A stretch of 64,000 bases of DNA from an uncultured Blautia sp. Its GTDB lineage: Bacteria; Bacillota; Clostridia; Lachnospirales; Lachnospiraceae. The position numbers and the translations under genes were made by a program. Position 1 is the stretch's first letter; the number at the start of each line of letters is the position of its first letter. The stretch lies in contig NZ_CALFLA010000081.1 in the NCBI RefSeq assembly GCF_937880195.1, positions 16,674 to 80,673 of the forward strand, given 5' to 3'. This document shows, one piece after another, positions 7,996 through 16,851 of this stretch. The notes below the pieces were generated by a model. The model worked only from the letters and a program-made list of their open reading frames with translations, was not told where the DNA came from and did no database searches.

Positions 7996-10164
7996 CTAGT
8001 TCAGAGTTTCCACCTCAAAAAGCGGTTCTCCTGCCTTCACCTGTCCCTTTTTCAAAAGACGGATCCTCTGATTGTCTTCCAGCTCCGTACAAAGTACCGG
8101 AGATGCCAGAGACGGCGCGTTGGCGTTCAGATAGTCCAGATCAAGCTTCAGCAGCGGCTGGCCTTTTTTTACCTTCTGTCCGTCTTTTACCAGAACCTCA
8201 AATCCCTCTCCGTTTAATTTTACTGTATCAATCCCTACATGGATCAAAAGACTGATCCCGGAATCGGTCATATATCCAACCGCATGTTTTGTATCAAATA
8301 CAAAGGCTACCTCTCCGTCCTCAGGAGCATAAACATATGGGTCCTCAGGCGTTACCACAGCGCCGTCTCCCATCATACGCTGGGCAAAAGCCTCGTCAGG
8401 AGCTGTTCCAAGGTCATCTGCATTTCCTGTAACCGGGCTGGAGACCACTGTACGCTTGACAACTGTCCTGTCTGTATCTGTCTTTTTGTCCTCCATCGGC
8501 TCAGGCTTAATTTCTTCCTCCGCCTCTGCATAAGTGTCAGGAGCTTTTTCCAGATAATCCTCAAGATTTGATTTGATCACTGTTACGTTTGGCCCATAGA
8601 TCACCTGAACTCCGTTTCCCTTATGAATAACGCCGGAAGCTCCTGTTGCTTTTAAAATACTGTCATTGATCCTGCCTGCGTCATGAACTGTGCAGCGAAG
8701 TCTTGTTGCGCAGCAGTCCACGTCGCTGATATTTTTTTTGCCTCCAAGACCGCGGGTGATCGCTTCGCTGACCGGGTCTTCCCCAGCCTCTTCCTTAAGC
8801 TCTTTACCAGCCGCCTTTCTCGCATTGACGTCTGCCTTTGTATAAAGTTTTAATTCTGCATCATCATCTTCACGTCCCGGAGTTTTGAAATCAAATTTCC
8901 TGATCATGAATTTAAAAATAAAGTAATATAATAAGAAATAAATAATACCTACAGGAATTACCCGCAGCCAGCTTGTCTTCTCATTTCCCTGAAGAATACC
9001 AAACAGGAAGAAATCAAGAAAACCGCCTGAAAAAGTAAGGCCTACGGCAATATTCAGTATATGGGCGATCATATATGCAGATCCGGCAAGGATCACCTGT
9101 ACTGCAAACAGCGCCGGAGCCACAAACAGGAAAGAAAATTCCAGAGGCTCAGTGATACCTGTGGCCATACATGCCAGGGCTGCTGAAAGAAGCAGACCGC
9201 CAGCGGCTTTTTTCTTCTCTGGTTTTGCACACTGGTACATAGCCAGCGCTGCGCCGGGAAGACCAAAGATCATAAAAATAAATTCACCTGAAAAATATCT
9301 GGTGGCGTCTGCGCTGAAATGAGCGATATTTGCAGAGTCAGCAAGCTGCGCAAAGAAGATATTCTGTCCGCCCTGTACCATCTGACCAGCCACTTCCATA
9401 GTTCCTCCTACGGCAGTCTGCCAGAACGGCATATAAAATACATGATGCAGTCCAAAAGGGATCAGAGATCTTTTGATCAGGCCAAAGATCAGAGTTCCCA
9501 CATAACCGGAGCCTGTTACCAGTCCGCCCAGAGCATAAATTCCGTTCTGAACTGCCGGCCATACAAAATACATCAAAATACCCACAAACATATATACGAT
9601 TGTGGAAATAATAGGAACAAATCTTGTTCCTCCAAAGAAAGACAGCGCGCTTGGAAGCTGGATCCTGTAAAAACGATTATGAAGAGCCGCAACTCCAAGA
9701 CCTACGATAATTCCTCCAAATACACCCATCTGGAGAGACTGAATACCGCAGACAGAAGTGATCGTTCCTTCAAGAACAGTTTCTGCGATCTCTCCGTTAT
9801 CAAGGATCAGTCCGTTGTTGATAAGCATGGCGTTGATCGCTGTATTCATAACAAAATAAGCGATTACTGCAGAAAGAGCAGAAACCTCTTTCTCTTTTTT
9901 TGCCATACCAATGGCAACGCCCACTGCAAAGATCAAAGGCAGGTTGTCAAAAACAGCGCTTCCTACCTTATTCATAATCATGAGAAGATAGTGGAGGATG
10001 GTTCCATCTCCCAGAATTTTTGTTAGTCCATAAGTTTCAATAGTGGTTGCGTTGGTAAAGGAACTTCCGATACCCAGCAAAAGACCTGCTACCGGAAGAA
10101 TGGCAATAGGAAGCATAAAGCTTCGTCCTATACGCTGAAGAACACTGAAAATTTTGTCTTTCAT
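7996..10164 (-). CDS. ptsG: PTS glucose-type transporter, EIICBA fusion
   Basis: 722 residues in the order IIC, IIB, IIA. The IIC membrane domain (about 1-420) begins SFMLPIAILPVAGLLLGIG and has the GITEPLEFSFLFVAP signature of glucose/GlcNAc permeases. The IIB domain carries the phospho-Cys in DVDCCATRLRCTV (about 480). The IIA domain carries the phospho-His in LLIHVGIDTVKLNG (about 650). It imports and phosphorylates a hexose, glucose by similarity; GlcNAc cannot be excluded. It heads the ptsG-antiterminator unit, with ptsH and ptsI immediately behind, and is preceded by a promoter, a RAT element and a terminator. ATG with AAGGAG. Confidence 0.93.
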   Translation of the reverse strand: MKDKIFSVLQRIGRSFMLPIAILPVAGLLLGIGSSFTNATTIETYGLTKILGDGTILHYLLMIMNKVGSAVFDNLPLIFAVGVAIGMAKKEKEVSALSAVIAYFVMNTAINAMLINNGLILDNGEIAETVLEGTITSVCGIQSLQMGVFGGIIVGLGVAALHNRFYRIQLPSALSFFGGTRFVPIISTIVYMFVGILMYFVWPAVQNGIYALGGLVTGSGYVGTLIFGLIKRSLIPFGLHHVFYMPFWQTAVGGTMEVAGQMVQGGQNIFFAQLADSANIAHFSADATRYFSGEFIFMIFGLPGAALAMYQCAKPEKKKAAGGLLLSAALACMATGITEPLEFSFLFVAPALFAVQVILAGSAYMIAHILNIAVGLTFSGGFLDFFLFGILQGNEKTSWLRVIPVGIIYFLLYYFIFKFMIRKFDFKTPGREDDDAELKLYTKADVNARKAAGKELKEEAGEDPVSEAITRGLGGKKNISDVDCCATRLRCTVHDAGRINDSILKATGASGVIHKGNGVQVIYGPNVTVIKSNLEDYLEKAPDTYAEAEEEIKPEPMEDKKTDTDRTVVKRTVVSSPVTGNADDLGTAPDEAFAQRMMGDGAVVTPEDPYVYAPEDGEVAFVFDTKHAVGYMTDSGISLLIHVGIDTVKLNGEGFEVLVKDGQKVKKGQPLLKLDLDYLNANAPSLASPVLCTELEDNQRIRLLKKGQVKAGEPLFEVETLN

Positions 10165-10245
10165 TCTTATTTTACTCCTTCTTTTTTATTCATTCTAAGA
10201 AGTGAGTATGTGCATCTTCGTCCTGTTTCAACCGGTTTTTTGTAC

Positions 10246-10289
10246 AAAAAAAGACACTACTACACATAATCACTCCTCGTTATGTATAG
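10246..10289 (-). terminator. conditional leader terminator of ptsG
   Basis: On the minus strand CTATACATAA (10289-10280) pairs with TTATGTGTAG (10269-10260), and TTTTTTT follows at 10252-10246. The left arm abuts and slightly overlaps the RAT-like element, the arrangement in which antiterminator binding prevents this hairpin. Confidence 0.8.
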
Positions 10290-10315
10290 TTAATGCCTCC
10301 TGATGAGTAACACAC
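10287..10315 (-). promoter_or_regulatory. ribonucleic antiterminator (RAT)-like element in the ptsG leader
   Basis: On the minus strand the leader reads GTGTGTTACT, a short spacer, then GGAGGCATTAAC. This follows the BglG/SacY/LicT/GlcT target layout (TGTTACTG ... GCAGGCAAAACC in Bacillus). It overlaps the 5' arm of the terminator at 10246-10289. The antiterminator encoded just downstream (7139-7975) is the likely binder. Assignment by eye. Confidence 0.75.
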
Positions 10316-10344
10316 TATAGCTTTTACAGCCATAAAAACTATAG
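10315..10344. repeat. inverted repeat at the ptsG transcription start region
   Basis: CTATAG-c-TTTT ... AAAA-a-CTATAG. It overlaps the predicted -10 box and the first transcribed bases, so it could be an operator or a 5' RNA stem. It is not needed for the RAT model. Confidence 0.45.
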
Positions 10345-10367
10345 CATGTTTCCCTCTTATTTGTCAA
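10338..10367 (-). promoter_or_regulatory. sigma-A type promoter of ptsG
   Basis: Minus strand TTGACA (10367-10362), 18-base spacer, TATAGT (10343-10338). The start point would fall about 20 bases before the RAT-like element. Confidence 0.75.
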
Positions 10368-10418
10368 GCTGTAATGCCCAGATTTTCAGTACATATCACT
10401 TATTTTTGACAGATCCTT

Positions 10419-11048
10419 TTAACTCTTTTTCTCCGGATCTAAAGTCTCCAAAAACCCAAACGGCTCCTCATCCTTCAAAAAGTGCATCAGCATATAGGCG
10501 CACATGATTGCCACCCGCTCTTCCTTAAGGATCCGTTTTACTTCTTCTCTGTCTGCCAGAACCACCTCAATCTCTTCGCTGTCCTCCTGGGCTGTCTTGC
10601 TACTCTCCCCAAAGGCATAGCCGTACACGGTAGCGCAGGATTCATCCGTCATTCCTACTGTGGTAAAATATGGCTTTTCAAAAGCCGGATCTACAGTAAG
10701 AGGAGTAAAGGTAAGACCTGTTTCTTCATACATCTCCCGGACCGCTCCCTGATGGAAGTCCTCTCCCGGCTCTACAAGTCCTGCGGGAAACTCATAAATA
10801 TATCCGCCCAGGGCATAGCGATACTGGCGGATCAGAACCACTTTGTCCTTTTTTTCACCATAAATACTGTAAATGATCACCCCGTCAGGATTGTTTTTCC
10901 CTGTTTTCAGTTTCAGTTCGCCCACAGCTTTTGCCCGCGACGCTACAAAATAGGACACAGGCGTATCATGAACACTGGTGGCGTTTACATGATACAGGTT
11001 GACAAAATTATTGTCTGTAAGTTTTTCTACATTGTGGATCTTCCCCAT
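10419..11048 (-). CDS. Nudix hydrolase, ADP-ribose pyrophosphatase-like
   Basis: 209 residues; ATG after AAAGGAG. The Nudix box is complete: GLVEPGEDFHQGAVREMYEETGL fits Gx5Ex7REUxEExGU, and binds the divalent metals for cleavage of a nucleoside diphosphate linked to another moiety. The preceding segment (VVLIRQYRYALGGYIYEFPAG) is characteristic of the ADP-sugar pyrophosphatase (NudF) group. The N-terminal about 50 residues give the dimer strand region typical of that group. It stands alone between ptsG and an unknown gene, in the same direction. Confidence 0.87.
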   Translation of the reverse strand: MGKIHNVEKLTDNNFVNLYHVNATSVHDTPVSYFVASRAKAVGELKLKTGKNNPDGVIIYSIYGEKKDKVVLIRQYRYALGGYIYEFPAGLVEPGEDFHQGAVREMYEETGLTFTPLTVDPAFEKPYFTTVGMTDESCATVYGYAFGESSKTAQEDSEEIEVVLADREEVKRILKEERVAIMCAYMLMHFLKDEEPFGFLETLDPEKKS

Positions 11049-11153
11049 GGCTGATTTTCTCCTTTTAAAATACGTTCATAACACCTTTATTATTTGGTAT
11101 TATATCATCCCAATACTGGTTAAGCCAGAAAGATATACGTTTTCATAAAATTT

Positions 11154-12065
11154 CTAAAACAGATCCAGCATATTATCCAGGTAAATCTCTTCCCTGACAT
11201 GGATATGATATTCTGGTTTTGTCATATAATACAACAGAAATTCCAGGATCAGGGCGCTGCCAAGTCCCCGTCCTTCTATTTTAAAATTAGAAAATCCCAT
11301 TGGAAGATAAACGTTTTTCAGCTCTTCGACGCTGATAAATCCCGGATTTTCCATGGCCTTTGAAAAACGATAACCATAACTGGCGTCAGGAGCCGCGCAA
11401 TGATGCTCCGGGCAGTCCTCTCCCAGGTTTTTGCGGCTGACAGTCTCATAGCAGCTTTTTCTGTCCCTGCATCCAAACCAGCAGCATTCATTACATAGAA
11501 ATTCCACCTTGTCTTTCTGGCTCTGTGACAGGGTTTTCCATTTGTCAAAAGCCTTATTGAGACGAAAATCCGGTACAACATAAAGAAACTCATCTCTGTT
11601 CACCTCGCCCATAAACTGCGAAAAATCTGTCAGTACCTTTGTGGTGGAGGAGACAAAATAAAGTCCCGGATAATTTCTTTTTATGTGATTTAAAAGCAGA
11701 TCCGAATGAATGATCACACCGTTTTGTTTTTTCAGTCTGTTTTCAAATAAAGAACAAAGAGCATTACATCTCCTGTCCTCAAGATGCTCCTCCCGAATCA
11801 GAGAATTGCTGAATGTCAGCCGGGCAGAAATTTCATATTTCTCCATCAGTTCCAGAACCTTGCAGGGATCTTCATATCCTTCTTCTACACGGCCTCCTCC
11901 CCAGATACAGTCTGAAGGAGCTCCGTATACAGAGCCTATTTCACACCAGTCATAAAAGTATTCTCTATGCTCACAAAATAACGGCAGAAAAACTCGATAC
12001 AGTTCATAAAACTCAAACAAACCAGGAAGGTGAAAATACGCTTTTTTTATTCTGTCTTTGATCAT
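11154..12065 (-). CDS. uncharacterised cysteine-rich protein, distantly U32-like
   Basis: The ATG at 12065 has GAGG nine bases upstream; a second ATG two codons earlier is too close to that site. 303 residues, soluble. I do not recognise a named family. Visible: alternating beta/alpha pattern resembling a TIM barrel, a cluster of cysteines at about 195-225 (LCNECCWFGCRDRKSC, later CPEHHC), and a late FKIEGR motif that resembles the conserved KIEGR of U32 peptidase-like Fe-S proteins such as UbiU/UbiV/TrhP. A Fe-S-binding U32 relative is therefore my best guess. It lies alone upstream of the Nudix gene with no partner that would point to a pathway. Confidence 0.55.
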   Translation of the reverse strand: MIKDRIKKAYFHLPGLFEFYELYRVFLPLFCEHREYFYDWCEIGSVYGAPSDCIWGGGRVEEGYEDPCKVLELMEKYEISARLTFSNSLIREEHLEDRRCNALCSLFENRLKKQNGVIIHSDLLLNHIKRNYPGLYFVSSTTKVLTDFSQFMGEVNRDEFLYVVPDFRLNKAFDKWKTLSQSQKDKVEFLCNECCWFGCRDRKSCYETVSRKNLGEDCPEHHCAAPDASYGYRFSKAMENPGFISVEELKNVYLPMGFSNFKIEGRGLGSALILEFLLYYMTKPEYHIHVREEIYLDNMLDLF

Positions 12066-12155
12066 GTACATTTACCTCTATATTATTTTCTCCAAAAAGA
12101 AAACAACCAAAGCCCCTGCCCTGATTGTTTTCTTTTTGTTTCAGCCTGTTATTTA

Positions 12156-12827
12156 TCAGTCGCCTTTTAACACCACGCGGATCCTCTTATAAATAAAAAA
12201 TACGATCACAGAGGTCAGAGTATATTTAAAAAGATTAAAAGGCACAATGATCATTGCCACAAATCCCAGAAGACCGTTTACAGATGGATTCACTGCATTC
12301 CCCATTTCAATAAAGGCCTCTATAGGCATTCCAAAAGCCTTGCCGTAAGCTGGAAGAAGAACAAAGGCGTTCATAAGGCAGGCTGCCGCTGTAGTAAGTA
12401 TGGTTCCCACTGCCATTCCCTCTACTGCATGTCTGCGGCTTTTGATATGGTGGAAACGGTAAATCATACCTGCCGGAACTACAAAGGCGCATCCAAAAAT
12501 AAAGTTGGCTATATCGCCTACGCCTGCTGTTATGGTTCCTTTTGTTACCAGATGTACCAGGATCTTAACCAGCTCGATCATAACGCCTGCAAGAGGTCCC
12601 ATGGCAAAACTTCCCACCAGTACCGGAATCTCTGAAAAATCAAGCTGATAAAAAGCCGGCGCCAAAAAAGGGATGGGAAATTCAAAATTCATCAGAACTC
12701 CCGCAACAGCTCCCAGCATAGCAACCTGGGTAATCGTCCTTGTCCGGCTTCTCTCCATAATATTCCTGTTTCTAAGTACCTGCTCGCTCATAGCTTCATC
12801 TCTCCTTTTCTTTTTGGCTTCTGCCAT
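12156..12827 (-). CDS. ribU: riboflavin ECF transporter S component
   Basis: 223 residues with five or six hydrophobic segments after a charged N-terminus. The segment ARMPFL-type region is represented by FPIPFLAPAFYQLDFSEIPVL, followed by GPLAGVMIELVKILVHLV, the pattern of RibU substrate-binding subunits. It works with the shared EcfA/A'/T module, which is not in this window. The FMN riboswitch plus terminator directly upstream supports riboflavin as substrate. Start: ATG 12827 has AAAGGA at a long spacing; an internal ATG at 12791 (MSEQVLRN) has a better AAGGAG, so the true protein may be 12 residues shorter. Confidence 0.93.
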   Translation of the reverse strand: MAEAKKKRRDEAMSEQVLRNRNIMERSRTRTITQVAMLGAVAGVLMNFEFPIPFLAPAFYQLDFSEIPVLVGSFAMGPLAGVMIELVKILVHLVTKGTITAGVGDIANFIFGCAFVVPAGMIYRFHHIKSRRHAVEGMAVGTILTTAAACLMNAFVLLPAYGKAFGMPIEAFIEMGNAVNPSVNGLLGFVAMIIVPFNLFKYTLTSVIVFFIYKRIRVVLKGD

Positions 12828-12851
12828 TTAAGAAAATTCCTTTCGGAATAC

Positions 12852-12878
12852 AAAAACCCCGGGAATCACTTCCCGGGG
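12852..12878 (-). terminator. riboswitch expression-platform terminator of ribU
   Basis: Minus strand CCCCGGGAA (12878-12870), GTGA loop, TTCCCGGGG (12865-12857), then TTTTTG. It sits between the FMN aptamer and the ribU start, so FMN binding would end transcription here. Confidence 0.93.
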
Positions 12879-12901
12879 TACTGAGCACGTAGATATCAAG
12901 C

Positions 12902-13056
12902 GTGTTCTTCTCTCATCCAGACTTTACTGTCGGTTCTGGAATTCCGGATGCTTCCGGTCACCAGATCAGCCGCACAAGGCGGGTCGCGGACTATACCGCC
13001 GGTAGGGAATTCCATTCTCCATATCAATAGGATCACAGTCACCCTGCCCCGAAGAA
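12902..13056 (-). ncRNA. FMN riboswitch (RFN element)
   Basis: Read on the minus strand the conserved blocks appear in order: TTCGGGGCAGGGTG, CCCTACCGGCGGTATAG, TCCGCGACCC, a GGTGA block, CCGACAGTAAAGTC, and GGATGAGAGAAGA. These are the six-arm junction blocks of the RFN aptamer. It controls ribU through the terminator at 12852-12878. Confidence 0.96.
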
Positions 13057-13110
13057 TTTTCTTTTGTATATTTTATTATACTGCTGCATCTGTTTCTTTG
13101 CAATCATTTT

Positions 13111-14091
13111 TTATCGCTCTTCTCTGAAGTACGGGATTCCAAGTCCGGCCGGAGGCTGATGCTCCTTCTTCTTACGGAAGCTGGTAAATACAAGAACTAT
13201 GATCGTCACCACATAAGGCAGAGCCTTAAATACTTCCTGCATACTTCTTCCAAGTCCCGGAATATAAAGGTACAGAATATAAAGAGCGCCAAAAAGGAAA
13301 GCTCCCCAGATAGCGTTCAGCGGTTTCCAAAGGGCAAAGATAACAAGGGCTACCGCCAGCCATCCTCTGTCGCCGAATCCGTTGTCTGTCCATGTTCCGC
13401 CGGAATACTCCATAACAAAGTAAAGTCCGCCAAGTCCTGCAAGACCTGCTCCGATACAGGTGGAAAGATATTTATATCTTGTTACATTGATTCCCGCTGC
13501 ATCTGCAGTTCCCGGATTCTCTCCGATTGCCCGAAGGTTCAGACCAAATCTTGTTTTAAACAGAAAAACCGAAAGCAACACTGCCGCAATAATACAGAGA
13601 TATGTCATAAATCCATAGCTAAAAAACAATTCTCCAATTACCGGAATTTTAGATAAACCAGGAATCTTGGCTGTGTAAGCGCTTCCCGTTACCTTAACAG
13701 AAATCTGCCCCACACCTCCGGCAAGCTTGGAGATAGAACCTCCAAAAAAGTTTCCAAATCCTGTTCCAAAAATTGTCAGGGCAAGTCCTGTTACGTTCTG
13801 GTTTACTCTGAGAGTGATTGTAAGAATACTGTAGATCAGGCCTCCCAAAGCCGCTACGATAAACGCACAGGAAAGGGAGATCAGAACTCCCGCCAGGGCA
13901 TTGGGATTAGGGTTGTCTTTTTCATAAAAGAAGGCTCCCATAAGGCCGGAAATTCCGCCCATATACATGATTCCAGGTATTCCAAGGTTCAGGTTTCCAG
14001 ATTTTTCTGTCATAATCTCGCCAAGCGCACCATAAAGAATGCAGATGCCCTGGACTATGGCTTTTTGAATAAAAATAATCAGTACACTCAT
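13111..14091 (-). CDS. ABC transporter permease, BMP/nucleoside type (NupQ/YufQ-like)
   Basis: 326 residues, about nine hydrophobic segments, ATG with AGGAGG. The family signature GALGEIMTEKSGNLNLGIPGIMYMGG near the start and FGLNLRAIGENPGTADAAGI in the cytoplasmic loop are those of BPD_transp_2 permeases in purine nucleoside (NupOPQ) importers. It is the last gene of a four-gene operon: binding protein, ATPase, permease, permease. 12 bp separate it from the other permease. Guanosine or a related nucleoside is the likely substrate by homology only. Confidence 0.9.
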   Translation of the reverse strand: MSVLIIFIQKAIVQGICILYGALGEIMTEKSGNLNLGIPGIMYMGGISGLMGAFFYEKDNPNPNALAGVLISLSCAFIVAALGGLIYSILTITLRVNQNVTGLALTIFGTGFGNFFGGSISKLAGGVGQISVKVTGSAYTAKIPGLSKIPVIGELFFSYGFMTYLCIIAAVLLSVFLFKTRFGLNLRAIGENPGTADAAGINVTRYKYLSTCIGAGLAGLGGLYFVMEYSGGTWTDNGFGDRGWLAVALVIFALWKPLNAIWGAFLFGALYILYLYIPGLGRSMQEVFKALPYVVTIIVLVFTSFRKKKEHQPPAGLGIPYFREER

Positions 14092-14103
14092 TGCATCTTC
14101 CTC

Positions 14104-15180
14104 CTATTTTTTTGTACGCTCAACCTTATAATTAATAAAGAACTCCGCTCCGATCAGGAAAAACAGAATGATACCCAGAATAACGTCAGAAGCGTTTTCG
14201 TTCAATCCGTACTGTGTTGCGATCTGTACTGCTCCCTGCTGCATAAATACAATACCAAAAGATACTGCAACCATGATAAAGGTATTGAATTTAGAAAGCC
14301 AGGCAACAATAATAGCTGTAAATCCTCTTCCGTCTGCCGTAGCTGTGGAAATTGTATGGCTTGCGCCGCTGACAATAACAAAACCTGCAACACCGCAGAT
14401 CGCGCCGGAAATTGCCATGGTACGGATAATAACACGTTTTACACGGATTCCCGCATATCTGGCTGTATTCTCACTCTCTCCTACTACCGCAATCTCATAT
14501 CCCTGTTTACTATATTTGAGGTAAATAAACATAACTACAGTAAATACAAGAACGATCAGAACGTTCCAACCATATTTTTGTCCGAACAGTTCAGGAAGCC
14601 ATCCGGCCTGAGTGCTCTGGTTGATAATTCCTACTGTGTTGGAGCCTTTGGGGTTCTCCCAGAATACAATACAGAAAGTAACGATCTGCATTGCCACATA
14701 ATTCAGCATCAAAGTAAACAAAGTTTCGTTTGTATTCCAGTGTGCTTTAAACACAGCCGGGATCATTCCCCATATCATACCGCCCAGGGCAGAGCAGACA
14801 AACATCACGATCAGAAGGAGCGCCGGGGACATGCTGTCTCCTGCATAGATCATAACTGCTGCCGCACAGGCGCCGCCAATAAGGATCTGACCTTCTGCGC
14901 CGATATTCCAGAAACGCATTTTAAAAGCAGGGGCAAGACCGATGGCGATACACAGAAGCACCATGGTATCTCGTATGGTGATCCATATACGTCTCTCAGA
15001 ACCAAGAGCGCCGTCCCAGATTGCCTTATATACGTCAAAAGGATTCATCCTTACCAGAAGGAAGATCACTCCCGCACATGCCAGAAGCGCAAGGATCAGA
15101 GCAATAAAACGGATAATAAGCCGTTTCTGCCAGCTGATTTTTTCACGCTTGGACATTTTTAAGAAAGGTTCTTTATTCAT
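14104..15180 (-). CDS. ABC transporter permease, BMP/nucleoside type (NupP/YufP-like)
   Basis: 358 residues. A basic N-terminus (KREKISWQKR) precedes the first membrane helix; about nine helices follow. The loop motif FRMRFWNIGAEGQ-type is present as FKMRFWNIGAEGQILIGG, and GYEIAVVGESENTARYAGI matches the EAA-like loop that contacts the ATPase. Its ATG overlaps the end of the ATPase gene by 4 bp, so the two are translationally coupled. It forms the heteromeric membrane pore with the 13111-14091 product. Confidence 0.9.
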   Translation of the reverse strand: MNKEPFLKMSKREKISWQKRLIIRFIALILALLACAGVIFLLVRMNPFDVYKAIWDGALGSERRIWITIRDTMVLLCIAIGLAPAFKMRFWNIGAEGQILIGGACAAAVMIYAGDSMSPALLLIVMFVCSALGGMIWGMIPAVFKAHWNTNETLFTLMLNYVAMQIVTFCIVFWENPKGSNTVGIINQSTQAGWLPELFGQKYGWNVLIVLVFTVVMFIYLKYSKQGYEIAVVGESENTARYAGIRVKRVIIRTMAISGAICGVAGFVIVSGASHTISTATADGRGFTAIIVAWLSKFNTFIMVAVSFGIVFMQQGAVQIATQYGLNENASDVILGIILFFLIGAEFFINYKVERTKK

Positions 15181-16712
15181 GACTGTTCCCCTCCTTTTTC
15201 ATGCTTTGTCATCAGAAGTCCGATTCCTTCCTTTGTGGCTGTCTGGCCGTTTACTACTCCGCTGATCTTTCCTCCGCAGAGAACAGCGATCCTGTCGCAA
15301 AGGGCAAGAAGCACGTCCAGATCTTCAATCACACAGATAACTGCCACACCGTTTTTTTTCTGCTCGTTCAAAAGTTTATAGATCGTATGGGAGGAGTTGA
15401 TATCAATTCCTCTTGTAGGATATGCTACCATCAGGATCTTTGGATGCTGGGCGATCTCACGTCCTACCAGAACCTTCTGAACGTTTCCTCCTGACATCTG
15501 ACGCACAGGAGCAGAAATACTTGGAGTCATGATCTCAAGCTGATCCTTAATAGAAGTAGCAAGCTGTCTCGGTCCTCTTCTGTCAAGAAGTCCGCCTTTT
15601 CCATTATGATAACTTCGAAGCATCATATTATCTGTCATATCCATATCGCCTACAAGTCCCATACCAATACGGTCCTCAGGTACAAAAGCAAGGCTTACTC
15701 CTAGATCCTGGATTTCTACAGAGTCCATTTTAGCAAGATCTTTTACAGAACCGTCTTCATCCACAAACTGGATGGTTCCGCTTTCTGTAGGCTGGAGTCC
15801 TGCGATCGCTTCCAGAAGTTCCTTCTGTCCGCTTCCGGAAATTCCGGCTATACCAAGGACCTCGCCGCTGTTTACTACAAGATCCACATCATCCAGAGTT
15901 TTGATCCCTTCTTTATCTTTGCAGGTAAGCCCCTGGATCTCCAGGCGTTTTTTCATATTGATAGGCTTCGGACGCTCAATATCAAGATCAACCTTAGCGC
16001 CTACCATCATTTCAGAAAGGCTCTGCACGTTTGCTCCCGCAGTCTCTACTGTATCAATATACCGACCCTTTCTAAGGATCGCCACCCGGTCGGAAAGGGC
16101 AAGCACTTCCTGCAGCTTATGGGTAATGATAATAATGGAACAGCCGTCGTCCCTCATATTTCTTAAAATATCAAAAAGCCGGTCCGCCTCTTGAGGCGTC
16201 AGAACTGCCGTAGGCTCGTCCAAGATCAGTATCCTGGCGCCCCGGTACAGCATCTTGACGATCTCTACTGTCTGCTTCTGGGAAACGGACATTTCGTAGA
16301 TCTTCTGGGAAAGATCCAGGTCAAAGCCGTATTTATTTACAAGGGCCTGAATCTCTGCCGTTATTTTTTTCATATTCAGCATTGCTTTGCCCGGTAGTCC
16401 CAAAATAATGTTTTCTGCCGCTGTCAGAACGTCTACCAGCTTAAAATGCTGATGGACCATACCGATCCCAAGTCCATGAGAATCCTTTGGCGAACGGATT
16501 GACACTTCTTTTCCATTTACAAAAATATGTCCCTCATCTGGATAGTAAATACCATAGATCATATTCATCAAAGTGGTTTTTCCACTTCCGTTTTCTCCCA
16601 GAATCGCGAGAATCTCTGATTTTTTCAGAGTTAAATCTACGTGATCATTTGCCAGAACAGAACCAAACCGCTTGGTAATCTGTTTCAGCTCAAGAGCGTA
16701 ATTCTCTCCCAC
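15177..16712 (-). CDS. ABC transporter ATP-binding protein with two nucleotide domains (NupO/YufO-like)
   Basis: 511 residues starting at GTG 16712 after AAAGGAGGG. Two ABC cassettes in tandem: the first has Walker A GENGSGKTT, signature YEMSVSQKQ and Walker B ILILDEPTAVL; the second has GISGSGQKE in the Walker A position, signature RQMSGGNVQK and ILMVAYPTRGID in place of Walker B plus Glu, as in sugar/nucleoside type ATPases where the second site is degenerate. It powers the two permeases downstream. It is 139 bp from the binding-protein gene, a gap that contains strong hairpins. Confidence 0.93.
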   Translation of the reverse strand: MGENYALELKQITKRFGSVLANDHVDLTLKKSEILAILGENGSGKTTLMNMIYGIYYPDEGHIFVNGKEVSIRSPKDSHGLGIGMVHQHFKLVDVLTAAENIILGLPGKAMLNMKKITAEIQALVNKYGFDLDLSQKIYEMSVSQKQTVEIVKMLYRGARILILDEPTAVLTPQEADRLFDILRNMRDDGCSIIIITHKLQEVLALSDRVAILRKGRYIDTVETAGANVQSLSEMMVGAKVDLDIERPKPINMKKRLEIQGLTCKDKEGIKTLDDVDLVVNSGEVLGIAGISGSGQKELLEAIAGLQPTESGTIQFVDEDGSVKDLAKMDSVEIQDLGVSLAFVPEDRIGMGLVGDMDMTDNMMLRSYHNGKGGLLDRRGPRQLATSIKDQLEIMTPSISAPVRQMSGGNVQKVLVGREIAQHPKILMVAYPTRGIDINSSHTIYKLLNEQKKNGVAVICVIEDLDVLLALCDRIAVLCGGKISGVVNGQTATKEGIGLLMTKHEKGGEQS

Positions 16713-16767
16713 TTCTGTTCCCTCCTTTTATGTAATACCTGTGATTTCTATTTTTATATACAGATTG

Positions 16768-16819
16768 CTCTGCTTTTTTGAGTAATGGAATAAAAACTCC
16801 ATTATACAAAAAAGCAGAG
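16768..16819. repeat. long inverted repeat between binding protein and ATPase genes
   Basis: CTCTGCTTTTTTG (16768-16780), TAATGGA (16783-16789), 8-base loop, TCCATTA (16798-16804), CAAAAAAGCAGAG (16807-16819): a 20-bp imperfect stem. Its right arm is shared with the terminator-like hairpin at 16808-16840, so the RNA can adopt alternative folds. Confidence 0.75.
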
Positions 16820-16840
16820 CTGCTGACCAGCAGCCCCGCC
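16808..16840 (-). terminator. intra-operon (partial) terminator after the BMP binding-protein gene
   Basis: On the minus strand GGGGCTGCTG pairs with CAGCAGCTCT across a 2-4 base loop and is followed by GCTTTTTTG. It would trim most transcripts after the binding-protein gene and leave less mRNA for the ATPase and permeases. Confidence 0.65.
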
Positions 16841-16851
16841 TTTTATAAGCA

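Noticed and set aside
14065..15162. 365-residue open frame on the plus strand
   Set aside because: It lies entirely opposite a clear ABC permease gene, has no ribosome binding site, and its protein is Lys/Ser/Cys/His-rich with no domain; an antisense shadow.
15201..15494. 97-residue plus-strand frame opposite the nucleoside ATPase gene
   Set aside because: Antisense shadow without start signal.
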